DNA of 21,570 nt from the NCBI GenBank assembly GCA_900549025.1, contig URMZ01000029.1, positions 1 to 21,570 of the forward strand, in the 5' to 3' direction. Source of the stretch: an uncultured Collinsella sp. (GTDB taxonomy: Bacteria; Actinomycetota; Coriobacteriia; Coriobacteriales; Coriobacteriaceae). Below, piece after piece: positions 1-6,237 of this stretch. How positions within the stretch are numbered: position 1 is the stretch's first letter; each line of letters begins with the position of its first letter. The position numbers and the translations under genes are program-made. The notes beneath the pieces were generated by a model. The model was not told where the DNA came from and searched no databases. It saw only the letters and a program-made list of their open reading frames with translations.

Positions 1-605
1 TCGGCAAAGGCGTGGCGTTCCCACTCCGTCTCTTTCATATCGCCCAGCGCTGGCTCGCCGCCGTCGGGCGTCGAAAGCGAATGGGTAATAAAGCCCTCGG
101 CAGAACCAAAAAGCTCAAGCACGCAAGAAGGATCAGAAAATCCCCTCGCGACATCAGTCGCGTCACCGTCGTAAGCGCGCAAATGCTCGGCAAAGCTGCT
201 CCAGGGATAACGCTCGATTAAGCTGATGCCAGCCTCCTGCGGATCGGCGTGTACGGAACGAATAGCCTCCATCACCTGCCAGTCGGTATCGAGCGAACGC
301 CGGTCAAAACGGTTCTGGAACAGATGGCCTGTGCGCCCCGTGCGTTTATTGAACCGCCGCGCGTACGTCAAAAGCAACCGGTGCATCGCCGCGCTCATCC
401 TGTCCTCGTAATCTGCAAGCACCAAATGCACGTGAGTGCCCATAAGACACCAGGCGATAACCGTCACGCCCTCCTCGCGGCAGCACTCGCGCATCAGCTC
501 CAAAAACTCCCATCGGTCTTCATCGCCCTCAAAGATGAGCTGCTTGCCCGTACCGCGGGCACAGACATGGTAAAAGCCGGTAACCGTTCTCCAAACGCGC
601 TGCAT
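1..605 (-). CDS. REP-associated tyrosine transposase (RAYT, Y1/IS200-like), 3' end beyond window
   Basis: This reading frame is open from the ATG at 605 to the left edge of the window, so about 201 N-terminal residues are present and the C-terminus is missing. It shows the Y1 (HUH) transposase fold signatures: a GFYHV strand near residues 10-14, the metal-binding HUH pair in GTHVHLVL (H58 and H60), the candidate catalytic tyrosine in LLTYARRFN (Y81), and the RAYT-typical GHLFQNRF and YPWSS motifs. Enzymes of this family cut and join single-stranded DNA at REP hairpins and are usually single-copy domesticated transposases rather than mobile insertion sequences. A GAAGGGAG ribosome binding site lies just upstream of the ATG. 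It is clearly different in sequence from the RAYT at 16860-17618, so it is not a recent copy. I infer REP processing as its role. The missing C-terminus prevents a check of the usual DNA-binding tail. Confidence 0.88.
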   Translation of the reverse strand, partial: MQRVWRTVTGFYHVCARGTGKQLIFEGDEDRWEFLELMRECCREEGVTVIAWCLMGTHVHLVLADYEDRMSAAMHRLLLTYARRFNKRTGRTGHLFQNRFDRRSLDTDWQVMEAIRSVHADPQEAGISLIERYPWSSFAEHLRAYDGDATDVARGFSDPSCVLELFGSAEGFITHSLSTPDGGEPALGDMKETEWERHAFA

Positions 606-1008
606 GGCGCTCCCTTCGCCGGGATCTGCTTACCATCCAATACAGCACGATTGAAGCGTGCCATCAAAACATTCACGCAAAACAATACACTCGCGCGGCC
701 AAAGGCAGCAAACAGGCGGCGAACGGCACCGTTGCAACAGGTCAACCACTGCAACGCTTGCAAGAGCGGACCAAAAGCTTGCCCAAGACGGACCCCCTCT
801 ACGGAAGTTCATGACCACAGAACATAGAGTTAAACCGTTTCAATTAAAACTTCAGGACTTCTCGCTACGAAAACTGAGCCGTTCGCCGAATATTCCGTGC
901 ATTTCGCGGTATTATAGGGGCTGCATGTCATGTCCCTTTCGAAGGGTCGCCCGGCAATCGCCAGCCACGACCCCCAGACGGGACGCCAACACGATAGAGA
1001 GGAGAGGC
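606..1008. other. Divergent intergenic region
   Basis: This is about 400 bp between the leftward transposase and the rightward Fe-S scaffold-like gene. I see a plausible -10 box TATTAT at 910-915 for the rightward operon, but no good -35 hexamer at the usual distance. That would give a leader of roughly 85 nt. I found no terminator, tRNA or convincing short gene. Open frames across it lack ribosome binding sites. Confidence 0.4.
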
Positions 1009-1743
1009 ATGCAGTACTCACAGGAAGTGGAGAACATGTGCCCCGTTGCCAAGGGTGCATACCACGGCCCCGCACCCATCCCCGAGGAGGGCAAGTGGGT
1101 CCAGGCTAAGGAGATTTCCGACATCTCCGGTCTTACGCACGGTGTGGGTTGGTGCGCACCTCAGCAGGGCGCCTGCAAGCTCACGCTGAACGTCAAGGAC
1201 GGCATCATCGAGGAGGCCCTCGTTGAGACCATCGGCTGCTCGGGCATGACCCACTCTGCCGCCATGGCTTCCGAGATTCTTCCCGGTAAGACCATCCTCG
1301 AGGCCCTCAACACCGACCTCGTCTGCGACGCCATCAACGTTGCTATGCGCGAGATCTTCCTGCAGATCGTTTACGGCCGCAGCCAGACCGCGTTCTCCGA
1401 GGGCGGCCTGCCCGTGGGCGCCTCCCTCGACGACCTCGGCAAGGGCCTTCGCTCTCAGGTCGGCACCATGTTCGGCACCAAGGCCAAGGGCGCTCGTTAC
1501 CTCGAGCTCGCTCAGGGCTACGTCACCCGCATGGCTCTCAACGACAAGAACGAGATCATCGCATTCGAGTTCCTGAACCTCGGCAAGTTCACCGACGCCG
1601 TTAAGGCCGGCAAGACCCCCGAGGAGGCCATCGCTGGCGCTATGGGCCACTATGGTCAGTGGGAGAACGCTGCCAAGTACATCGACCCGCGCACCGACGA
1701 GGAGACTCACTCCGTCGCCAGCGTGTTCCCGGTTCACGAGTAG
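1009..1743 (+). CDS. NifU/IscU-like iron-sulfur scaffold-type protein (partner of GGGtGRT protein)
   Basis: The protein has 244 residues. The start is the ATG at 1009, preceded by GAGAGGAGAGG; a longer upstream frame has no ribosome binding site. The central part resembles the NifU N-terminal/IscU fold: GCSGMTHSAAMASEILPGKT (residues 76-95) matches the scaffold pattern of a cysteine loop followed by a helix and a GKT turn. Candidate ligand cysteines are C49, C56, C77 and C106, with C11 near the N-terminus. The family is known to act as a scaffold on which Fe-S clusters are built and handed on. Here that role is inferred from motif resemblance, because the protein is longer than IscU and its C-terminal half is unlike it. 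It lies 18 bp upstream of the GGGtGRT gene and is almost certainly co-transcribed with it. I see no sulfur-transfer genes (sufBCD, iscS) nearby. Confidence 0.75.
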   Translation: MQYSQEVENMCPVAKGAYHGPAPIPEEGKWVQAKEISDISGLTHGVGWCAPQQGACKLTLNVKDGIIEEALVETIGCSGMTHSAAMASEILPGKTILEALNTDLVCDAINVAMREIFLQIVYGRSQTAFSEGGLPVGASLDDLGKGLRSQVGTMFGTKAKGARYLELAQGYVTRMALNDKNEIIAFEFLNLGKFTDAVKAGKTPEEAIAGAMGHYGQWENAAKYIDPRTDEETHSVASVFPVHE

Positions 1744-1761
1744 AAAGGGAGGGAAATAACT

Positions 1762-2766
1762 ATGACTGTTACGTTCGAAGGTTACGAGCGCCGCGCTGAC
1801 AAGATCAACAAGTGCCTCGCCGACAACGGCATCGCCTCCCTCGAGGAAGCTCTGCAGATCTGCACCGACAAGGGCTTCAACCCGCGTGAGATCGTCAACA
1901 ACACCCAGTCCATCGCCTTCCAGAATGCCGAGTGGGCCTACACCCTCGGTTGCGCTCTCGCTGTCAAGCGTGGCGCCAAGTCCGCTTCTGAGGCTGCCGC
2001 CATCATCGGCGAGGGCATCCAGGCCTTCACCGTTCCCGGCTCCGTCGCCGAGGACCGCAAGGTCGGTCTGGGCCACGGCAACCTGGGCGCTATGCTGCTC
2101 TCCGACGACACCGAGTGCTTCGCCTTCCTGGCCGGTCACGAGTCCTTCGCTGCCGCTGAGGGTGCTATCGGCCTGGCTCTGAACGCCAACAAGGCTCGCA
2201 AGAAGCCGCTGCGCGTCATCCTCAACGGTCTGGGCAAGGACGCTGCTCAGATCATCGCCCGCATCAACGGCTTCACCTACGTGAAGACCCAGTTCGACTA
2301 CTTCACGGGCGAGCTCAAGGTCGTCGAGACCATCCCCTACTCCGATGGTCCCCGCGCCGCCGTTAACTGCTACGGCGCCGACGACGTCCGCGAGGGCGTT
2401 GCCATCATGTGGCACGAGAACGTCGACATCTCGATCACCGGTAACTCCACCAACCCCACGCGCTTCCAGCACCCCGTCGCTGGCACCTACAAGAAGGAGC
2501 GCCTCGAGGCTGGCAAGAAGTACTTCTCCGTCGCTTCTGGTGGCGGCACTGGCCGTACCCTGCACCCGGACAACATGGGCGCCGGCCCTGCCTCTTACGG
2601 CATGACCGACACCATGGGCCGCATGCACTCCGACGCCCAGTTCGCCGGTTCTTCCTCCGTGCCTGCGCACGTCGACATGATGGGTCTCATCGGCATGGGC
2701 AACAACCCCATGGTCGGTGCCACCGTCGCCTGCGCTGTCGCCGTCGAGGAGGCCCTCAAGGCCTAA
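1762..2766 (+). CDS. GGGtGRT-motif protein
   Basis: This 334-residue protein contains the signature SGGGTGRTLHPDN, with GGGTGRT at residues 260-266, that gives the family its name. The ATG at 1762 follows the ribosome binding site AAAGGGAGGG, and the gene begins 18 bp after the scaffold-like gene, so the two form an operon. The family is conserved in anaerobic bacteria and has no established biochemical function that I can state. Its repeated pairing with a NifU-like partner suggests a role in metal-cluster assembly or in a cluster-dependent enzyme. I see no signal peptide or membrane segment, so it is likely cytosolic. Both genes use strongly biased, C-ending codons (AAC, AAG, CTC, ATC), which suggests high expression. 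A strong terminator follows at 2802-2835. Confidence 0.85.
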   Translation: MTVTFEGYERRADKINKCLADNGIASLEEALQICTDKGFNPREIVNNTQSIAFQNAEWAYTLGCALAVKRGAKSASEAAAIIGEGIQAFTVPGSVAEDRKVGLGHGNLGAMLLSDDTECFAFLAGHESFAAAEGAIGLALNANKARKKPLRVILNGLGKDAAQIIARINGFTYVKTQFDYFTGELKVVETIPYSDGPRAAVNCYGADDVREGVAIMWHENVDISITGNSTNPTRFQHPVAGTYKKERLEAGKKYFSVASGGGTGRTLHPDNMGAGPASYGMTDTMGRMHSDAQFAGSSSVPAHVDMMGLIGMGNNPMVGATVACAVAVEEALKA

Positions 2767-2801
2767 TCGCGCCCGCGCGATGCTCATATAGTTGAGCTTT
2801 G

Positions 2802-2835
2802 GAGCCGCTACCTTTCGAGGTAGCGGCTCTTTTTG
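2802..2835 (+). terminator. Rho-independent terminator of the GGGtGRT operon
   Basis: An 11-bp perfect stem (GAGCCGCTACC with GGTAGCGGCTC) closes a 6-nt loop and is followed by TTTTTGTTT. It lies 36 bp after the stop codon of the GGGtGRT gene. Confidence 0.93.
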
Positions 2836-2883
2836 TTTGCCCCGTCTCAAATTGGTTACTCTTATTAGAAGGTCCGATGTATC

Positions 2884-2950
2884 AGTTGCGGTGAAATACG
2901 GACTGAATTGCATCCATACAGGCCAAAACAGTCCGTATTCCACCGCAACT
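2884..2950. repeat. 22-bp near-perfect inverted repeat, REP-like element
   Basis: The arms 2884-2905 and 2929-2950 match at 21 of 22 positions when one is reverse-complemented, separated by 23 bp. The arm begins AGTTGCGGTG and ends TACGGACTG. There is no T-tract, and it lies 48 bp beyond a complete terminator, so it is not simply a terminator. The rest of 2767-3087 holds no gene that I can support. Confidence 0.85.
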
Positions 2951-3087
2951 TATCAAATAGGCCGACCGAAGTGGCCGAGTCCATCTGACGCCCACCTGCC
3001 ATATTTACCCTTTACCGATTTGCCGAGTCTTTGCGGCCCCATTGCCGATCACCCGTGCGACAATGCGCCGGACGAGAAAGGAATACG

Positions 3088-4614
3088 ATGGAATCGACTG
3101 ATGTACTGGTAATTGGATCTGGCATTGCGGGCCTTTGTGCCGCCATCGAAGCGGCACACACGGGTACAGCCGTCACTGTGGCAAGCGCCGGCAAGACCAT
3201 GAGTGGATCGAGCTTCTTCCCGGGTACCTGGGGCCTCGGCCTCATCGGTCCCGTCGACGAAGACGACGAGCAGGACCTCATCGACACCATCTTGGCCGTC
3301 AGCGGCGGCGTTGCCGACCCCGAACTCGTCCAAGCGTTCGTCCACGGCATTCCCCAAGCGATTGACTGGCTCGAGCAAGACCTGGGCGTTGAGCTCCAGC
3401 GTCCGCAAAGCGCTGAGAGCGCTCAGCAAAATCAGTTTATCCCCTGCTTTGACCACAAGACGCGCATGTGGCGCGGCCTCACCCGCAAGCCCCTTGAGGA
3501 CGCTCTGACGACCTGGATCGAGTCGCTCGGCATTCGCCTGCTCCCCCGCCATGAGCTTATCGACCTTGTTGAGGACACGAACGGCAGAATAACCGGAACC
3601 GCACTCTACGACCTTACCGAAAATCGAATCGTGCCCTTTGCTGCCAAGGCCACGATCATCGCAGCCGGTGGCACAGGCGGCCTGTTCGAGCGCAGCCTTA
3701 CGTCGGCTGATGTACTCAGCTCCTCGCAGGCCATCGCACTGGCGCACGGCGCATCGCTTACTAATATAGAGTTCATGCAGATGATGCCCGGCTTCATCGA
3801 GCCCAGGCGTAACTTGGTCTTCAACGAGAAAACCTGGCGCTACGTACATGTAGACCAGCCGGTAGATATTGCCGACGACAAGCTGGACGACCTGCTCGAG
3901 CAGCGCTCTGGATATGGTCCCTTCACGTCACGCTTGGCCTCCCGTGCTATCGATCTCGTCATCGATCAGGCAGGTGCCGAAGGCCTGGCACTCCATTACG
4001 ACTTCCCCTGCGAGGATGTCCCAGAGTTTGTGCAGACCTTTGCCACCTGGCTGCAAGACGAGCACGGCATCGCCCCGACTGACGAGATGCGCGTTGCGAT
4101 GTATGCCCATGCCGCTAACGGCGGCATCAAGATCGATAAGACCGCGTACACGGGCGTTGAGGGCCTCTACGCTTGCGGCGAGGCGACAGGCGGCATGCAC
4201 GGCGCCGACCGCATTGGTGGCTTATCAAGTGCCAACGGCATCGTATTCGGACGTATCGCAGGCGCATCGGCAGCCCTTGCAGCGCAGAAAGAGCCTGAGA
4301 CAGCCCTGAAGGCGGATATCACCCTCCCCCAGTACGGCATTGCCACAACAGATGCCGAACGCCTGACACACAGCCTTAGGCACACGATGAGCACCTTTTG
4401 CATGATCAACAGGACCGAAACAGGCCTATCCGAGGTACTACACGAGCTTGAGGGCTTGAAGACGGAGGCAACGACCTTGAGCACACAGAAAGCCCAGGAC
4501 AGCGAAGTCGCAGCCCTCGCCCGCCTGCAATCGCAGATTCAGCTGGCACAGGAAATGGTCAAAGCCATGCGCAAGCGAACCGAAAGTCTCGGGTCGCACT
4601 ATCGAGCGGATTAA
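3088..4614 (+). CDS. FAD-dependent oxidoreductase, NadB / fumarate reductase flavoprotein family
   Basis: The protein has 508 residues. The ATG at 3088 follows GAGAAAGG, and the protein opens directly with the FAD-binding Rossmann motif VLVIGSGIAG (residues 6-15). The C-terminal FAD-domain motif GLYACGEATGGMHGADRIGG and the preceding HAANGGIKID are typical of the L-aspartate oxidase / succinate dehydrogenase flavoprotein superfamily, and the end is helical and polar as in those proteins. Members use FAD to oxidise or reduce small dicarboxylates. The substrate here cannot be read from the sequence, because it stands alone: no nadA/nadC and no iron-sulfur or membrane-anchor subunit adjoins it. 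There is no Tat signal peptide, so I infer a cytosolic enzyme. A true NadB is possible, but motif spacing and the missing nad neighbours make a general flavoprotein call safer. Confidence 0.82.
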   Translation: MESTDVLVIGSGIAGLCAAIEAAHTGTAVTVASAGKTMSGSSFFPGTWGLGLIGPVDEDDEQDLIDTILAVSGGVADPELVQAFVHGIPQAIDWLEQDLGVELQRPQSAESAQQNQFIPCFDHKTRMWRGLTRKPLEDALTTWIESLGIRLLPRHELIDLVEDTNGRITGTALYDLTENRIVPFAAKATIIAAGGTGGLFERSLTSADVLSSSQAIALAHGASLTNIEFMQMMPGFIEPRRNLVFNEKTWRYVHVDQPVDIADDKLDDLLEQRSGYGPFTSRLASRAIDLVIDQAGAEGLALHYDFPCEDVPEFVQTFATWLQDEHGIAPTDEMRVAMYAHAANGGIKIDKTAYTGVEGLYACGEATGGMHGADRIGGLSSANGIVFGRIAGASAALAAQKEPETALKADITLPQYGIATTDAERLTHSLRHTMSTFCMINRTETGLSEVLHELEGLKTEATTLSTQKAQDSEVAALARLQSQIQLAQEMVKAMRKRTESLGSHYRAD

Positions 4615-4656
4615 ACCGGACACCTATCTAAAGCAGAACACAACCAATCGATATCC

Positions 4657-4692
4657 ATGGGCCCCGTGAGCTCGAAGCAGCACGGGGCCCAT
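4657..4692. terminator. GC-rich hairpin after the flavoprotein gene
   Basis: A 12-bp perfect stem (ATGGGCCCCGTG with CACGGGGCCCAT) closes a 12-nt loop, starting 42 bp after the flavoprotein stop. Neither side has a T-tract, so it would be a weak intrinsic terminator at best, and it may act instead as an mRNA 3'-end stabiliser. It separates the flavoprotein gene from dinD. Confidence 0.6.
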
Positions 4693-4775
4693 TCGTGTCC
4701 GCACGACAGCGTATCCTTATTCTGAATACAGAGCGGACAAAGCCCGCATAGAAAATAGACCAGCGAGGAGGAGAT

Positions 4776-5636
4776 ATGGACAGTAGAGATATCGAGAAGT
4801 GGCGTATCGAACTTGATAGCTACGCCAATGTGGAAGACGGCGTTGAGTATTGGCTCGCACGCGTTTTAATGGAACCCATGGGGTACACTCGATGGGAGAA
4901 CTTCGCCGAAGTTGTTAAGAGGGCAAAAGTCTCATGCGAAACAAACAAAACTCCAGTTGATTCCCATTTTCGTGACACCACGAAAATGGTAACTGCCGGT
5001 GTCGCCGCTCGCGCGGTTAAAGACTACAAACTTACGCGCTATGCATGCTATTTAATCGCACAGAACGGAGATTCAAACAAGCCAGAGATCGCGCTCGCCC
5101 AGGCATACTTTGCCGTGCAGACGCGCCGCCAAGAGCTCATAGAGCAGCGCTTCGCAGAGATTCAGCGCTTGCAGGCGCGTCACTCGCTATCCGATTCAGA
5201 GAAACAGCTCTCGGGTATTGCGTTCAAACGCGGCGTGGACTCCAAAGGATTCGCGATCATCAAGTCGAAGGGCGATGAGGCGTTATTCGGCGGCAGAAGC
5301 ACGGCGGAAATGAAGCAGCAGCTCGGCGTACCCAAGAGAGCGGCATTGGCGGACAGGTTAGCCGATGTCCTCATCAAAGCAAAGGACCTTACGAACTCGA
5401 TGACGGCCTTCAACGCCGAGGAACACGACCTGTACGGCCTGGACCAGATCAAGCAAGAGCACGTCGAGAACAACACAAGCGTGCGTGGCAGCCTCATCGA
5501 CCGCGGAATTGTCCCCGAGAACCTACCGCCTGCCGAGGATGCAAAAAAGCTCGAGCGTCGCGTGAAGACAGACGAGAAGAAACTCAAGGAGGGTACTGAC
5601 GGTTTTACCGATCCCCAGGGTAGGCTCGATCTGTGA
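4776..5636 (+). CDS. dinD: DNA damage-inducible protein D (DinD), BRO-N-type
   Basis: This 286-residue protein follows the layout of DinD along its length. It has an N-terminal BRO-N-like region (about residues 15-110: WLARVLMEPMGYTRWENFAE, SRYACYLI-type LTRYACYLIAQNGD), AQAYFAVQTRRQELIEQR, then FAIIKSKGDEALFGG, and a lysine-rich end with LERRVKTDEKK. The start at 4776 has a strong GAGGAGGAG ribosome binding site. In E. coli, DinD belongs to the SOS response and modulates RecA filaments; the same role here is inferred. I found no LexA box of the actinobacterial CGAAC-N-GTTCG type in the 160 bp upstream. Codon use is more A/T-rich than in its neighbours, and it abuts a duplicated tRNA-Lys 3' end (5654-5916), both consistent with horizontal acquisition. 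DinD genes are commonly found on mobile islands. Confidence 0.88.
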   Translation: MDSRDIEKWRIELDSYANVEDGVEYWLARVLMEPMGYTRWENFAEVVKRAKVSCETNKTPVDSHFRDTTKMVTAGVAARAVKDYKLTRYACYLIAQNGDSNKPEIALAQAYFAVQTRRQELIEQRFAEIQRLQARHSLSDSEKQLSGIAFKRGVDSKGFAIIKSKGDEALFGGRSTAEMKQQLGVPKRAALADRLADVLIKAKDLTNSMTAFNAEEHDLYGLDQIKQEHVENNTSVRGSLIDRGIVPENLPPAEDAKKLERRVKTDEKKLKEGTDGFTDPQGRLDL

Positions 5637-5653
5637 AAGCGGCTGTGCCCTTT

Positions 5654-5739
5654 CGGGTTCGACCCCATGCGAGGTCAACAAAAAACGACCAGCCTGAGCC
5701 AGTCGCTTTAACAATCTTTGGGTGGGCCGTCAGGGGGTC
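5654..5739 (-). repeat. Direct repeat copy A with truncated tRNA-Lys 3' end and terminator
   Basis: These 86 bp differ from copy B (5830-5916) by three substitutions and one missing base. Read on the minus strand, it starts with the last 17 nt of tRNA-Lys (5723-5739), then the post-tRNA spacer, a weakened copy of the tRNA terminator hairpin with its T-run (5680-5709), and a GGGGTCGAACCCG-type segment. The rest of the tRNA is missing at 5740, where unrelated sequence begins. This is a non-functional tRNA remnant. Whether it arose from site-specific integration or from recombination between tandem tRNAs cannot be settled here. Confidence 0.85.
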
Positions 5740-5829
5740 AGCCTGCTGCGCAGGCGGTCACTGCGGCGCTTCGCGCCTTGCGCGCTGCGCTGGCAAATGC
5801 TTACGCATTTCCTCAGCTCCGCGCCCCGA
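5740..5829. other. Insert between the tRNA-Lys direct repeats, rich in tiny hairpins
   Basis: About 90 bp separate the two direct repeats. The insert contains three successive short perfect hairpins with 3-4 nt loops: GCCTGC-TGC-GCAGGC, GGCGC-TTC-GCGCC and AAATGC-TTAC-GCATTT. I see no open reading frame with a ribosome binding site and no integrase fragment. Confidence 0.5.
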
Positions 5830-5916
5830 CGGGTTCGACCCCGTGCGAGGTCAACAAAAAAGCGACCAGCCTAAGCCAGTCGCTTTAACGATCTTTGGGT
5901 GGGCCGTCAGGGGGTC
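5830..5916 (-). repeat. Direct repeat copy B, joined to the intact tRNA-Lys
   Basis: This copy of the duplicated segment runs into the intact tRNA-Lys at 5900. It carries the functional terminator (5856-5886) plus the 17-nt tRNA 3' end that is also present in copy A. Confidence 0.85.
5856..5886 (-). terminator. Rho-independent terminator of the tRNA-His/tRNA-Lys operon
   Basis: Read leftward, AAAGCGAC pairs with GTCGCTTT across a 12-nt loop and is followed by a run of six T. It begins 14 bp after the tRNA-Lys 3' end. Confidence 0.85.
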
Positions 5917-5972
5917 GAACCCTGGACCTTGGGATTAAGAGTCCCCTGCTCTACCAACTGAGCTAACGACCC
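5900..5972 (-). tRNA. tRNA-Lys (anticodon CTT)
   Basis: The gene folds as a full cloverleaf. The acceptor GGGTCGT pairs with ACGGCCC, the D arm is GCTC/GAGC, the anticodon loop CTCTTAA carries anticodon CTT, and the T arm CAGGG-TTCGACC-CCCTG is normal. The 27:43 pair of the anticodon stem is a G-A mismatch. The discriminator is A73. The encoded end reads ACCC, so CCA is not fully encoded. It is the second gene of a two-tRNA operon, and its 3' end is duplicated at 5723-5739. Confidence 0.95.
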
Positions 5973-5997
5973 GATATCAACACGAATCAAGAACTGG

Positions 5998-6072
5998 GGT
6001 GGGTAAAGGGACTCGAACCCTCGACCTACGGGACCACAACCCGTCGCTCTAGCCAACTGAGCTACACCCACC
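5998..6072 (-). tRNA. tRNA-His (anticodon GTG)
   Basis: A full cloverleaf is visible. The acceptor GTGGGTG pairs with TACCCAC, the D arm is GCTC/GAGC, and the anticodon loop TTGTGGT has anticodon GTG inside an ACGGG/CCCGT stem. The discriminator is C73 and an extra G precedes position 1. That G(-1):C73 pair is the identity mark of tRNA-His. It lies 25 bp upstream of tRNA-Lys in the same orientation. Confidence 0.96.
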
Positions 6073-6098
6073 GTGTCCTGTGCGCTTCGCGCTCGACT

Positions 6099-6127
6099 AT
6101 TATTGCAAGGAACGCCACGCGATGCAA
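6099..6127 (-). promoter_or_regulatory. Promoter of the tRNA-His/tRNA-Lys operon
   Basis: Reading leftward, TTGCAT (6122-6127) and AATAAT (6099-6104) are separated by exactly 17 bp. Transcription would start near 6092, about 20 bp before tRNA-His. Just upstream, at 6135-6153, is an A/T-rich inverted repeat (TTTTCAA, 5 bp, TTGAAAA) that could act as an UP-like or operator element. Confidence 0.6.
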
Positions 6128-6237
6128 GCCCCAATTTTCAAGAATTTTGAAAAGAGTTTTTCGAGCGCGTTTCGAGCAATTCCCACCCTTTTCATAGGAG
6201 TAAACTTGCCCCACTGCAAATCCTCGAAAGGACCGGC

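Noticed and set aside
1018..2943. 641-codon open frame on the minus strand
   Set aside because: It lies antisense to the GGGtGRT operon. Its Val/Gly/Ala/Asp-rich translation is the typical shadow of codon-biased high-GC genes, and it has no recognisable motif.
4623..4775. LexA-type SOS box upstream of dinD
   Set aside because: Only a weak imperfect palindrome (GTATCC...GAATAC) is present, which matches no known LexA operator class.
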